From Iamia sp035765045 (GTDB taxonomy: Bacteria > Actinomycetota > Acidimicrobiia > Acidimicrobiales > Iamiaceae), in contig DASTYI010000002.1 in NCBI GenBank assembly GCA_035765045.1, forward strand, positions 7,886-71,885: a stretch of DNA of 64,000 bases, given 5' to 3'. A model generated the notes under the pieces. The model had not been told where the DNA came from. It made no database searches and saw nothing but the letters and a program-made list of their open reading frames with translations. The position numbers and the translations under genes were made by a program. Of this stretch, positions 34,491 through 42,075 are shown in pieces. The first letter of the stretch is position 1. Each line of letters begins with the position of its first letter.

Positions 34491-35890
34491 GCGCCGTCGG
34501 CGTCCTCGACCTCCGGTTCCGCACCGTGCTCGGGCGGCTGGCCGCGGCCGGCCGGCTCGCCACCGTCGACCGGCCCGTCGACCCGCACCTGGAGCTGGCC
34601 GGGCTGATGAAGCGCCACGACGGCGACCAGGCCCTGCTGTTCACGTCGGTCACCGGGTCGGACGTGCCGGTGGTCGGCAACCTGCTGGCCAGCCCGCCCA
34701 ACGTCGAGGCCGCCTTCGGGGGCGACCGCGACCTGATCCGGGGGGCCATGGCCCGGGCCATCACCGAGGCCACCCCACCGGTCGTCGTCGAGTCGGGCCC
34801 GGCCCAGGACGTCGTGATCACCGAGGGGATCGACCTCGGCGCCCTGCTGCCCGTCCTCCACCACGCCCCGGGCGACTGCGGCCGCTTCATCACCTCGGGC
34901 GTCGTGCTGGTGCGCGACCCCGAGACGGGCGTGCCCAACGCCTCGTACCACCGGCTCCAGCTGCTCGGCGGGAACCGCACCGCCATCAAGCTCGACCACG
35001 GCCGCCACCTCCTCGCCGCCCACCAGCGGGCCCAGGCCCGGGGCGAGGACCTCCCCGTCGTCATCTGCATCGGGCCCGACGTCTCCCTCCTCTACGCCGC
35101 CGCCTTCATGGGGTCGCGCATGCCCGAGGAGGCCGACGAGCTGGCCGCCGCCGGGGGCATCCAGGGCACGCCGCTGGAGATGGTGCGCGCCGTCACCAGC
35201 GACCTGCTCGTGCCGGCCCACTGCGAGATCGTGCTGGAGGCCCGGATCTCGCCCACCGAGACGGCGCTGGAGGGGCCCTTCGGCGAGTTCGTCGGCTACG
35301 GCTCGGACCAGGGCCAGGCCCCGGTGATCACCGTCGACGCCGTGACCCACCGCCGCGACCCCGTCTACTTCGCCATCAACGGCGCCGGGCGGGAGACGGT
35401 GATGCTGCGCAAGTACGTGCTGGAGGCCTCGGCCCTCGACGCCCTGCGCACCGCCGTCCCCATCGTCACCGACGTCGACCTGACCGCCGGCGGGCTCCAC
35501 CGCTTCCACCTCGTCGTCCAGGTGGCCAAGCGGTCGCCCAGCCACGACGGGCTCCAGCGCAACGCCATGCTCGCCGCCTTCGCCGCCCTCAAGGACCTCG
35601 ACCTCGTCACCGTGGTCGACCACGACATCGACGTCCACGACCCGGTCGACGTCGAGTACGCCGTGGCCACCCGGATGGAGGCCTCCCGCGACCTGGTCAC
35701 CATCCCCGGCGCCCGGGGCCACGAGTACGTCCGGGTGTCGAACCGGGGGATGCGGACCAAGCTCGGCATCGACGCCACCGTCCCCTTCGAGCAGCAGGAC
35801 CACTTCGCCCGGGTGCCCTTCGCCGACGTGGCCCTGGCCCCCGGCGAGCTGACGACCCGGACCGACCTGGGGCCCGTCCTCGGTGGCTGA
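34487..35890 (+). CDS. UbiD-family prenylated-FMN decarboxylase
   Basis: 467 residues from the GTG at 34487. Residues YHRLQLLGGNRTAIKLDHGR bind prFMN phosphate in the family, and EGPFGEFVGYGSDQGQAPVI (from about 262) holds the active-site glutamates. UbiD enzymes reversibly decarboxylate aromatic, heteroaromatic or unsaturated acids. The gene shares an operon with its cofactor maker ubiX but is too far from any quinone genes to be the ubiquinone enzyme; a catabolic role is inferred. Confidence 0.88.
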   Translation: MSAVGVLDLRFRTVLGRLAAAGRLATVDRPVDPHLELAGLMKRHDGDQALLFTSVTGSDVPVVGNLLASPPNVEAAFGGDRDLIRGAMARAITEATPPVVVESGPAQDVVITEGIDLGALLPVLHHAPGDCGRFITSGVVLVRDPETGVPNASYHRLQLLGGNRTAIKLDHGRHLLAAHQRAQARGEDLPVVICIGPDVSLLYAAAFMGSRMPEEADELAAAGGIQGTPLEMVRAVTSDLLVPAHCEIVLEARISPTETALEGPFGEFVGYGSDQGQAPVITVDAVTHRRDPVYFAINGAGRETVMLRKYVLEASALDALRTAVPIVTDVDLTAGGLHRFHLVVQVAKRSPSHDGLQRNAMLAAFAALKDLDLVTVVDHDIDVHDPVDVEYAVATRMEASRDLVTIPGARGHEYVRVSNRGMRTKLGIDATVPFEQQDHFARVPFADVALAPGELTTRTDLGPVLGG

Positions 35891-36656
35891 CCTCAGCCTC
35901 TGGACCGGGCTGGCCATCGGGGGCGCGACGCTCGCCGCCGGGGCCGTCAACGCCATCGCCGGTGGCGGCACCCTGATCTCGTTCCCGGTGCTGACCGCCG
36001 TCGGCGTGCCCACCGTCCAGGCCAACGCCACCAACACGGTGTCGCTGTGCCCCGGCTACCTCGGCGGGGCCGCCGCCCAGCGCGACGACCTGGTGGGGGA
36101 GCGCTCGACGCTCGTCGCCCGGGCCGTCGTCGCCGGGGTCGGGGGCGTGGTCGGCAGCGTCCTCCTGCTCGTCACCAGCGACGACGCCTTCCGCCGCGTC
36201 GTCCCCTTCCTGATCCTGCTGTCGTGCGCCCTCCTCGCCGCCCAGGACCCCCTTCGCCGCCGCCTCGCCATCGGTGCCCCCGACGAGGCCGAGCCCCGCA
36301 CGACCTCGCCGCTCGAGCTGGCCGGGATCTTCGGCGCCGCCCTGTACGGCGGGTTCTTCGGGGCCGGGCTCGGGATCATGCTGATCGCCGTGCTCGGCGT
36401 GCTGGCCCACGGGCCGCTCAACCGGGTCAACGCCACCAAGCAGGTCCTCGCCTTCGTCATCAACACCTCGGCCGCCGCGCTGCTGGCCGTGTCCGGCACC
36501 GTCGCCTGGGACGTCGCCGCCGTCATGGCCCCCTGCGGCCTGCTCGGCGGGGCCGTCGGCGGCCGGCTGGCCGGCTCCATCCCCCCTGCCCGCCTGCGGG
36601 TCGTCGTCATCGCCGTCGGCGTCGTCGTCTCCGCCATCTACCTCGTCCGAGGCTGA
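35883..36656 (+). CDS. TauE/SafE-family membrane permease
   Basis: 257 residues from a GTG that overlaps the UbiD stop. About eight membrane segments with the TauE/SafE N-terminal motif GAVNAIAGGGTLISFPVLTA and the repeat NRVNATKQVLAFVINTSAAA. The family exports or imports sulphonates, sulphite or organic anions. Here it may export an acidic product or import the substrate; sulphur chemistry is not otherwise evident. Confidence 0.85.
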   Translation: MADLSLWTGLAIGGATLAAGAVNAIAGGGTLISFPVLTAVGVPTVQANATNTVSLCPGYLGGAAAQRDDLVGERSTLVARAVVAGVGGVVGSVLLLVTSDDAFRRVVPFLILLSCALLAAQDPLRRRLAIGAPDEAEPRTTSPLELAGIFGAALYGGFFGAGLGIMLIAVLGVLAHGPLNRVNATKQVLAFVINTSAAALLAVSGTVAWDVAAVMAPCGLLGGAVGGRLAGSIPPARLRVVVIAVGVVVSAIYLVRG

Positions 36657-36658
36657 TC

Positions 36659-37255
36659 GTGCCCACCACCCTCCCGCCCCTGTCCTCCCACGACCTCGCC
36701 ACCGTGGAGCGGCTCACGACCGCCCGCCGGTCCTCGCTCCTCGTCGACCGCGAGCAGCCGGTGCCGCCCGAGCTGGTCGAGCGGCTGTGCGGGCTGGTGG
36801 CCTCGGCCCCCAACCACAAGCGCACCCGGCCGTGGCGGGTGGCGGCGTGCACCGGCGTGGCCCGGGCCGCCCTCGGCGGGGTCTGGGCCGACGCCCTGGC
36901 GCGGGCCGGCACCGCCACCGAGGCCAAGGTGGCCAAGACCCGGACCAAGTACACCCGCACCCCCGTGGTGCTGGTGGTCGGCTGCGCCCCCGACGACGAC
37001 CCGTTCCGCCACCTGGAGGACCGTTGCGCCGTCGCCGCCGGGGTGCAGAACCTGCTGCTGGGGGCGACCGCCGCCGGGCTGGCCAGCTTCTGGGGCTCGC
37101 CGCCCGTGCCCGTCTGCGAGGAGGCCAACGCCCTGCTCGGCTTCGGGCCCGGCACCACGGTGATCGGCGCCGTCTACCTCGGCTGGCCCAACGCCGAGCC
37201 GCCCCCGATCACCCGCGAGCCGGTGACGGTCGCCTGGGTCGGGGGCGGGGCGTGA
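36659..37255 (+). CDS. Nitroreductase-family flavoprotein
   Basis: 198 residues from a GTG two bases after the permease stop. LTTARRSSLLVDREQPVPPE and CGLVASAPNHKRTRPWRVAA are the FMN-binding N-terminus of the nitroreductase family; VAAGVQNLLLGATAAGLASFW is the second block. Such proteins reduce nitro groups, quinones or flavins. In this operon it may reduce a ring intermediate. GTGA overlap with the flavin reductase. Confidence 0.82.
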   Translation: MPTTLPPLSSHDLATVERLTTARRSSLLVDREQPVPPELVERLCGLVASAPNHKRTRPWRVAACTGVARAALGGVWADALARAGTATEAKVAKTRTKYTRTPVVLVVGCAPDDDPFRHLEDRCAVAAGVQNLLLGATAAGLASFWGSPPVPVCEEANALLGFGPGTTVIGAVYLGWPNAEPPPITREPVTVAWVGGGA

Positions 37256-37734
37256 CCGCCCCCACCGCCGAGGCCTTCCGCTCGGTCCTCGGCCACGTGC
37301 CCACGCCGGTGGTCGTCGTGACCGCCATGGGGCCCGACGGCCCGCTCGGGCTGGCCATCGGGTCGTTCACCTCGGTGTCGCTCGACCCGCTCCTCGTCGG
37401 CTTCTTCCCGGCCCGGACCTCGGGGTCGTGGGCCGCCATGCGGGGCGCCGGCGGCTTCTGCGTCAACGTCCTGGCCGCCGACCAGCAGGACGTGTGCCGG
37501 GTGTTCGCCACCCCCGGCGCTGACCGCTTCGCCGCCGTCACGTGGGCCCCGTCGCCCTCGGGTGCCCCCGTCCTGGCCGGCGCCGTGGCCTGGATCGACT
37601 GCGCCCTGGAGGCCGAGCTCGACGCCGGCGACCACCTCCTCGTCCTCGGCCGGGTCACCGCCCTGGCCCCCACCCGCGACACCCACGCCCTCGTCTTCCA
37701 CCGCGGCACCCACACCTCCACCGCCGCCCCCTGA
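37252..37734 (+). CDS. Flavin reductase-like protein, probable partner of the HpaB-type enzyme
   Basis: 160 residues from the GTG at 37252. FRSVLGHVPTPVVVVTAMGP, GLAIGSFTSVSLDPLLVGFF, SGSWAAMRGAGGFCVNVLAA and a late DHLLVLGRVTAL match the HpaC/flavin reductase-like family, which gives FMNH2 or FADH2 to a monooxygenase. Last gene of the run; its stop codon is the first base of the hairpin repeat at 37734. Confidence 0.85.
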   Translation: MTAPTAEAFRSVLGHVPTPVVVVTAMGPDGPLGLAIGSFTSVSLDPLLVGFFPARTSGSWAAMRGAGGFCVNVLAADQQDVCRVFATPGADRFAAVTWAPSPSGAPVLAGAVAWIDCALEAELDAGDHLLVLGRVTALAPTRDTHALVFHRGTHTSTAAP

Positions 37735-37788
37735 CCGTTCTGGCAACCCCCATGGACCTCAGCGGTCCACGGGGATGGCCAGAACGGT
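37734..37788. repeat. 55-bp hairpin repeat, copy 2 (possible bidirectional terminator)
   Basis: Arms ACCGTTCTGGC (37734-37744) and GCCAGAACGGT (37778-37788), 11 bp and perfect, around a 33-base middle that differs from copy 1 (27064-27118) at one position. It begins on the last base of the flavin reductase stop and lies between that gene and the convergent sulfatase, so it could end transcription from both sides. Confidence 0.8.
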
Positions 37789-37820
37789 GGGTGGCTGGCG
37801 TTGGCGTCGAGGGCCTCCGC

Positions 37821-39299
37821 CTACGGTGGGCCGGCGTACTCCGAACGGGTGGTGCCGAGGAGCTGGTCGAGGAGGGCGGGCTCCATCCGCGGGTCGCGAG
37901 TCGGGGCGATGACGTCGCTGGTGGCGACGAGCCAGGCGAGGGTCTCGTCGCGCAGCCGGCGGACGGTGGCGGCGTGGGCCGGGTCGTCGGCGAGGTTGGT
38001 GGTGTCGTGCGGGTCGACCCGGCGGTCGTAGAGCTCGTCGTCCTCGTAGAGCCGGTAGACGTAGGTCCACTCCGGTGTGCGGAGGGCGACGGCGCGACCG
38101 ACGAGCTCGGGGCGCTCCTGCTGGAGCATGCCCTTGAGCAGGTAGGGGTGGTGGGCGGGCATCTCGTTGAGGGGGGCTTCGTCGATGCGGAACCCGCCCT
38201 CGCTGAAGGCCCGGTCCCGGTGGGGGCGCGTCGGGTCGGCGAGCACGGGGACGAGGCTGCGGCTGAGGTGCTGGTGGGCGAGCTCGGTGTCGGCCAGCTC
38301 GCAGAGGGTCGCGGGAAGGTCGAGCATCTCGACCAGCCCGTCGTGCACCCCACCCTCGACGACCCCGGGCCCGGCGACGACCAGCGGGTTGCGGAGCAGG
38401 CAGTCGTCGAGCCCCGACGGCCACTTCTCGACCAGGCCGAAGTCGCCGAGGTACTCGCCGTGGTCGGTGTGGAAGACGGTGACGGTGCGCTCGGCCACGC
38501 CGGCCCGGTCGAGGGCGGCCTGGAGCCGGCCGAGCTGGTCGTCGAGGCGCGACACCATCCCGGCGTAGGTGGCCCGGATGGCGCCCCAGTCCTCGGGGCG
38601 CAGGGCGTCGAGCCCGGCCCGGCGGCGGAGCTCGGCCATGAACCCTGCCTTGCCGGGGGGCGGGGCGATGGGGGCCGGCATGGCGGCCGGGTCGTGGAGC
38701 GACGCCCAGGGCTCCTCGACGGCGAACGGCGGGTGCGGCGCCATCAGCGTGACGAGGAGGACGAACGGCTCGGGCAGCCTCCGTTCGAGCAGGTCGATGG
38801 CGGTGCGGACGGCGGCCTCGTCGGGGGTGAGGTGCTGCGCGCCGGCGAGGGCGCCGATCAGGAAGCTGTGCCGCAGCCGGTGGCCCTCGGGGTAGCGGTC
38901 CTCGTGCGACGCGGCGAGCGCCTCGACCGAGGGGGAGACGGTGTAGCCGTGGAAGTCGGTCACCGCGGCGGTGACCCCGGGGGCGAAGGTGTCGCCCCGG
39001 ATCCCGGGCCAGGCGACGAAGTAGCCGGCCTCCCGCAGCTGGGTCAGGACGTTGGGCTCCCACGGCTGGAGCAGGAAGTCGAGCGTCCGGTGCCCGGCGA
39101 CGTGGGGGTACCAGCCCGTCATCATCGAGATCCGGCTCTGCGAGCAGGCGCTGTGCTGCGAGTAGGCCTGGGTGAAGCGCACGCCCCGGGCGGCCAGGGT
39201 GTCGATGTGCGGGGTGTGGGCGGTGGCGTTCCCGAAGGCGCCGATCGAGTCGGCCCGCTGCTGGTCGGTCATGAACAACACGAGGTTGGGGCGACCCAT
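37821..39299 (-). CDS. Type I sulfatase, cysteine type with a CSQSR motif
   Basis: 492 residues from the ATG at 39299. The N-terminus NLVLFMTDQQRADSIGAFGN gives the metal aspartates, HSACSQSRISMMTG the formylglycine site (Cys52), and TVTVFHTDHGEYLGDFGLVEK the DHGE-type metal block. The standard signature is CxPxR; here Gln replaces Pro. Members hydrolyse sulphate esters (occasionally phosphonates). No signal peptide is visible, so a cytoplasmic enzyme acting on imported esters is likely. No maturase is in the window. Convergent with the catabolic run. Confidence 0.85.
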   Translation of the reverse strand: MGRPNLVLFMTDQQRADSIGAFGNATAHTPHIDTLAARGVRFTQAYSQHSACSQSRISMMTGWYPHVAGHRTLDFLLQPWEPNVLTQLREAGYFVAWPGIRGDTFAPGVTAAVTDFHGYTVSPSVEALAASHEDRYPEGHRLRHSFLIGALAGAQHLTPDEAAVRTAIDLLERRLPEPFVLLVTLMAPHPPFAVEEPWASLHDPAAMPAPIAPPPGKAGFMAELRRRAGLDALRPEDWGAIRATYAGMVSRLDDQLGRLQAALDRAGVAERTVTVFHTDHGEYLGDFGLVEKWPSGLDDCLLRNPLVVAGPGVVEGGVHDGLVEMLDLPATLCELADTELAHQHLSRSLVPVLADPTRPHRDRAFSEGGFRIDEAPLNEMPAHHPYLLKGMLQQERPELVGRAVALRTPEWTYVYRLYEDDELYDRRVDPHDTTNLADDPAHAATVRRLRDETLAWLVATSDVIAPTRDPRMEPALLDQLLGTTRSEYAGPP

Positions 39300-39413
39300 C
39301 GGGCTCCTCTCGCCGGGCGACGGCGCCCATGGTGGCCGATGCGAGCCGAGCCGGTTGGGGGGCGGTGGGGCGGGGGAGGGCGCGGGTCGTCCCCATCCCC
39401 AGGAGGTACGACC

Positions 39414-39680
39414 ATGGCCAAGGACCACGGACCCAGCGTGAAGGACGACGAGCAGTACGAGGCGCTGCGCCGCCAGGGGGAGAGCAAGGAGAAGGCGGCC
39501 CGGATCGCCAACGCCTCGTCGAACACGTCGCGCTCCGAGACCGGCCGCAAGGGCGGCAAGGGCGAGTCCTACGAGGATCGCACCAAGGACGAGCTGATGG
39601 ACCGGGCCAAGGAGATCGGCATCGAGGGCCGCTCCAAGATGTCGAAGTCCGAGCTGGTCGACGCCCTCCGCGACCACTGA
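39414..39680 (+). CDS. Small basic protein with Rho-N/SAP-like C-terminus
   Basis: 88 residues. The N-terminus is a KDHGPSVKDDEQYEALRRQG segment rich in Lys and Glu, then SSNTSRSETGRKGGKGES, and a C-terminal YEDRTKDELMDRAKEIGIEG plus MSKSELVDALRDH, which has the helix pattern of Rho N-terminal and SAP domains that bind nucleic acid. AGGAGG lies seven bases before the ATG. A long palindrome follows the stop. It probably acts in stress or nucleic-acid protection; not proven. Confidence 0.75.
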   Translation: MAKDHGPSVKDDEQYEALRRQGESKEKAARIANASSNTSRSETGRKGGKGESYEDRTKDELMDRAKEIGIEGRSKMSKSELVDALRDH

Positions 39681-39684
39681 CCCC

Positions 39685-39734
39685 GAGCTCGGTGGGACCC
39701 GTGACACCCACGTGTCACGGATCCCACCGAGCTC
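39685..39734. terminator. 50-bp near-perfect palindrome after the small basic protein gene
   Basis: Two 23-base arms (39685-39707 and 39712-39734) match at 22 of 23 positions around the loop CCAC. The outer part begins GAGCTCGGTGGGA and the inner part is GTGACAC/GTGTCAC. It starts five bases after the stop at 39680. It is longer than most intrinsic terminators and could also be a protein-binding or REP-like palindrome. Confidence 0.6.
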
Positions 39735-39763
39735 GCAGGGGTGGGGGGCGGAGTGGGCGCCGC

Positions 39764-39769
39764 TAGGGT
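39764..39769 (+). promoter_or_regulatory. -10-like TAGGGT upstream of the SHOCT gene
   Basis: TAGGGT repeats the hexamer used at 7343 and 19980. It lies 113 bases before the ATG at 39883, so the transcript would have a long leader. Confidence 0.3.
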
Positions 39770-39882
39770 GCGGGCCGACCGACCGCGTCCTCCGGGTGGC
39801 ACCGACACGAGTCGATCGACCCCCAGCGCAAGGAGCGTCCGATGGTCCCCAGGTCGAAGAGAGCCGCCAGCGGCAGGCCCGC

Positions 39883-40131
39883 ATGAGCGCCGCCAGCTTC
39901 GCCAAGCGCCAGCGGGAGAAGGCCAAGAAGGAGAAGGCGGAGGAGAAGGCGCAGCGCCGGTTGGAGCGCGCCGCCGCCGAGCCCGAGGTCGAGGTCCGTC
40001 CGCCGGTGGACGAGGGGGCGCTGCTGGAGGAGCTGGCCGCCCTCCACGCCCGCTTCGAGGACGGCGGGCTCGACTACGAGGACTTCGCCGCCGCCAAGGA
40101 GGACATCACCCGGCGCCTCCACGTCGGCTAG
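39883..40131 (+). CDS. SHOCT-domain small protein
   Basis: 82 residues. A Lys/Glu-rich helix (FAKRQREKAKKEKAEEKAQR) is followed by a C-terminal SHOCT-like motif: LLEELAALHARFEDGGLDYE and DFAAAKEDITRRL, the pattern in which a short helix pair ends in a sorting or oligomerisation signal. The ATG at 39883 lacks a strong ribosome site; earlier in-frame starts would translate the upstream palindrome. Confidence 0.7.
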   Translation: MSAASFAKRQREKAKKEKAEEKAQRRLERAAAEPEVEVRPPVDEGALLEELAALHARFEDGGLDYEDFAAAKEDITRRLHVG

Positions 40132-40155
40132 CGGCAGGTCCCACCCCGGAGCCGG

Positions 40156-40626
40156 CTACTCCCGCTCGACCCGCCGGCGGCCCCCGGTGGGCGTCCACCA
40201 CTCGACGACCAGCATGGTGGCGGCGGGGTCGAGGCCGGTCACGACGACCTCGGTGATGTCGGCCACGAACATCTCGCCCTCGGGGGCCTCGTCGTCGCCG
40301 TCGGCCCCGACCGGCCCGGCGGGGACGGCCCGCCCGGTGACCTTGGCCTCGCCCGGCCACTCGCCCTCCTTGCCCTCCTCGGGGTGGAAGGTGGGCCCGT
40401 GGAGGGCGAAGCGGGGGTCCCGACGGAGGTCGGCCCCCTTGCGGGCGCCCGTCATCGAGCCGAAGCGGAGCTCGCCGTCGGCGATCTCGCACTCGATGCC
40501 CGAGATGCGGGGTGAGCCGTCGGCCCGCAGGGTGGCGATCGTCTTGTGCCGGCCGGCGTCGAGCAGGGCGCGCACCCGGTCGGCGAGGTCCGGCTCGGCC
40601 GCGGCGAAGTCACCCCACGTCGTCAC
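40156..40626 (-). CDS. Pyridoxamine 5'-phosphate oxidase-family flavin-binding protein
   Basis: 156 residues from the GTG at 40626. The split-barrel fold shows as RVRALLDAGRHKTIATLRAD, SPRISGIECEIADGELRFGS and MTGARKGADLRRDPRFALHG, as in F420- or FMN-binding members of the family. The reaction is unknown. A -10-like TAGGCT seven bases upstream (40639-40634) suggests a leaderless mRNA. Confidence 0.8.
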   Translation of the reverse strand: MTTWGDFAAAEPDLADRVRALLDAGRHKTIATLRADGSPRISGIECEIADGELRFGSMTGARKGADLRRDPRFALHGPTFHPEEGKEGEWPGEAKVTGRAVPAGPVGADGDDEAPEGEMFVADITEVVVTGLDPAATMLVVEWWTPTGGRRRVERE

Positions 40627-40633
40627 GGCCCGG

Positions 40634-40639
40634 AGCCTA
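40634..40639 (-). promoter_or_regulatory. -10 element TAGGCT, leaderless promoter
   Basis: Reading leftwards, TAGGCT ends seven bases before the GTG at 40626 and fits TANNNT. Confidence 0.4.
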
Positions 40640-40652
40640 GGCCCCGGACGCG

Positions 40653-40686
40653 ACGATGGGCCCCGCCCGGGGGCGGGGCCCATCGT
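40653..40686 (-). terminator. Strong GC-rich hairpin after the LigA-annotated gene
   Basis: ACGATGGGCCCCGCCC (40653-40668) and GGGCGGGGCCCATCGT (40671-40686) are perfect 16-base arms with two bases between. It lies 24 bases past the stop of the leftward gene at 40711. Confidence 0.75.
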
Positions 40687-40710
40687 GGAGCCGCTGGGAG
40701 CGCAGCGGGC

Positions 40711-41349
40711 TCAGGTGGTGCGGTGGTGGCGGGCCAGGTGGATGAACCCGGCGACCACCAGGGCGGCCATCAGGGCGGCGGCGGCGAAGGCGCCGATGGC
40801 GGCGTAGCCGGCGATCATGCCGACCGTCGACCAGGCGTAGGCCGAGAGCAGCAGGCCTCGCAGGGTCTCGCCCTTGAAGAGGGTGTCACGCTGGCCGGTC
40901 AGCTGGTCGGCGGTGGCCTGCAGCTCGGCGATCTCGGCCTCGCTGGCCCCGCTCTCCCGGGCCTCCTCGACCGCGGCGCGGGCGCCCCGGTCGTCGATCT
41001 GCGAGTAGGTCTTGCCGTCGGCGATCCCCTCGAGGTGGCCCTGGATGTAGCTGGCGTAGGCCTCGGCCTCCGCCCCGGTGGTGACGTCCTGCCCGGCGTG
41101 CTCGACCAGGTCGTCGCGGCCCTCGGCCTCGAGCTCCTCGGCGGTGGGGAAGGTGACGTTCTGCGAGCTCAGCTCGTCGTGGACGTAGTCCTCGCTGAAC
41201 TGCGAGCCCCAGGTGAGGAGCCCACCGGCGACGAGGAAGGCCAGGGTGGCGATCACGCCGAAGCCGATCAGGATCCGGTCGATCGTGCGGCGCCGGAGGG
41301 TGATCGCATCCGTCGGTGTCGCGGGGCTGGTGGTGGTCTCGGTGGTCAT
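40711..41349 (-). CDS. Two-segment membrane protein of the family mis-named LigA
   Basis: 212 residues. A membrane segment near 25-50 (ILIGFGVIATLAFLVAGGLL), a 100-residue outside region (FPTAEELEAEGRDDLVEHAG, YIQGHLEGIADGKTYSQIDD) and two C-terminal segments. Databases often label such actinobacterial proteins aromatic ring-opening dioxygenase LigA, but no dioxygenase motif is present. GAAGGAG precedes the ATG. A DosR-like box with a correctly spaced -10 lies upstream (41376-41418), so induction under low oxygen or nitric oxide is inferred. Confidence 0.7.
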   Translation of the reverse strand: MTTETTTSPATPTDAITLRRRTIDRILIGFGVIATLAFLVAGGLLTWGSQFSEDYVHDELSSQNVTFPTAEELEAEGRDDLVEHAGQDVTTGAEAEAYASYIQGHLEGIADGKTYSQIDDRGARAAVEEARESGASEAEIAELQATADQLTGQRDTLFKGETLRGLLLSAYAWSTVGMIAGYAAIGAFAAAALMAALVVAGFIHLARHHRTT

Positions 41350-41375
41350 GGTCGCTCCTTCGTGGGTCGTCTTCG

Positions 41376-41440
41376 ACCGTACGGATGTCCCGTCCCCGGG
41401 AGCAGGGCCTTTGGTCCCGAACCGGGGGGCCCTGGGCCCT
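41376..41440 (-). promoter_or_regulatory. DosR-like tandem boxes A/A' and -10 of the LigA-annotated gene
   Basis: Box A GGGCCTTTGGTCCC (41405-41418), 23 bases to -10 TACGGT (reading leftwards, 41381-41376), and a start ATG at 41349. A second box GGGCCCTGGGCCCT (41427-41440) is centred exactly 22 bp further upstream. The core GGGNC-N4-GNCCC matches the known mycobacterial DosR motif GGGACTWWAGTCCC. Confidence 0.7.
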
Positions 41441-42069
41441 CAGGTCGTCCGGTAGCCGACGTCGACGCGGCGGAAGGTGCGGGGGACGGCCCGCAGGGCG
41501 TCGCGGGCGCGGTCGCACAGGGCCCGGGCGGCCCGGGGCGAGAGGGGCGGCCCGCTCAGGTGGAGGACCAGGTGGTCGCGGTCGACGGTGAAGGTGGCGT
41601 CGACGGCCTCGGGGTCGACGCCCTCGGCCCGCAGCAGCCGGGCGCAGCCGGTGCGCAGGCGGGCGAGCACCGGGGCCATCGCCTCGCGGGCGGCGGCCTC
41701 GCAGGCGGCGACGACGCCGGCGCCGTCGGTCCGGCGGCTGATCCACGCCGCGAAGGGGTCGAGGAGGTCGCCGCCGTCCTCGACGACGGGCACGCCGGCG
41801 CGGACGGCGCAGCGGACCCCGGCCTCGCGGGGCCCGGGACGGGGGGTGACGCCCCGCCGGGCCAGCAGGGCGACGTCGACGGCGTCGTCGAGGGGGCAGA
41901 CGCCCGCGGTCAGGGCCCGGCAGGGCGTCCAGCCCGACGGGTGGACGGCGCCCGCCGCCGGTTCGTCGAAGCAGCGGTGGACGCGGTGGCCGGCCTCCTC
42001 CAGCAGCGAGACGTCGGCGGCGCCGTCGCCAGGGGCGGCTTCGAGGAGGAGGACATCGAGGGTGCTCAT
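41440..42069 (-). CDS. Hypothetical protein of the DosR-like island (209 aa)
   Basis: 209 residues, not assigned to a named family. The N-terminus LDVLLLEAAPGDGAADVSLL and EEAGHRVHRCFDE looks like a receiver-type alpha/beta strand; three cysteines follow in WTPCRALTAGVCPL and VRCAVRAGVPVVEDGGD. The C-terminal half (RDHLVLHLSGPPLSPRAARA) is a separate alpha/beta region. It has tandem DosR-like boxes and a leaderless ATG. Expression with the universal stress protein genes is expected; function unknown. Confidence 0.7.
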   Translation of the reverse strand: MSTLDVLLLEAAPGDGAADVSLLEEAGHRVHRCFDEPAAGAVHPSGWTPCRALTAGVCPLDDAVDVALLARRGVTPRPGPREAGVRCAVRAGVPVVEDGGDLLDPFAAWISRRTDGAGVVAACEAAAREAMAPVLARLRTGCARLLRAEGVDPEAVDATFTVDRDHLVLHLSGPPLSPRAARALCDRARDALRAVPRTFRRVDVGYRTT

Positions 42070-42075
42070 GGGGCG

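Noticed and set aside
37734..37788. Attachment site of an integrated element spanning 27064-37788
   Set aside because: The two repeats lie inside one operon with normal coupling on both sides of copy 1, with no integrase or tRNA; a dispersed hairpin repeat explains them better.
37542..39680. A 712-residue forward frame across the sulfatase
   Set aside because: Its composition is that of an antisense shadow; only its last 88 codons (39414-39680) are a real gene with its own ribosome site.
40711..41349. LigA ring-opening dioxygenase
   Set aside because: Only a database naming habit; the sequence is a membrane protein with no dioxygenase residues.
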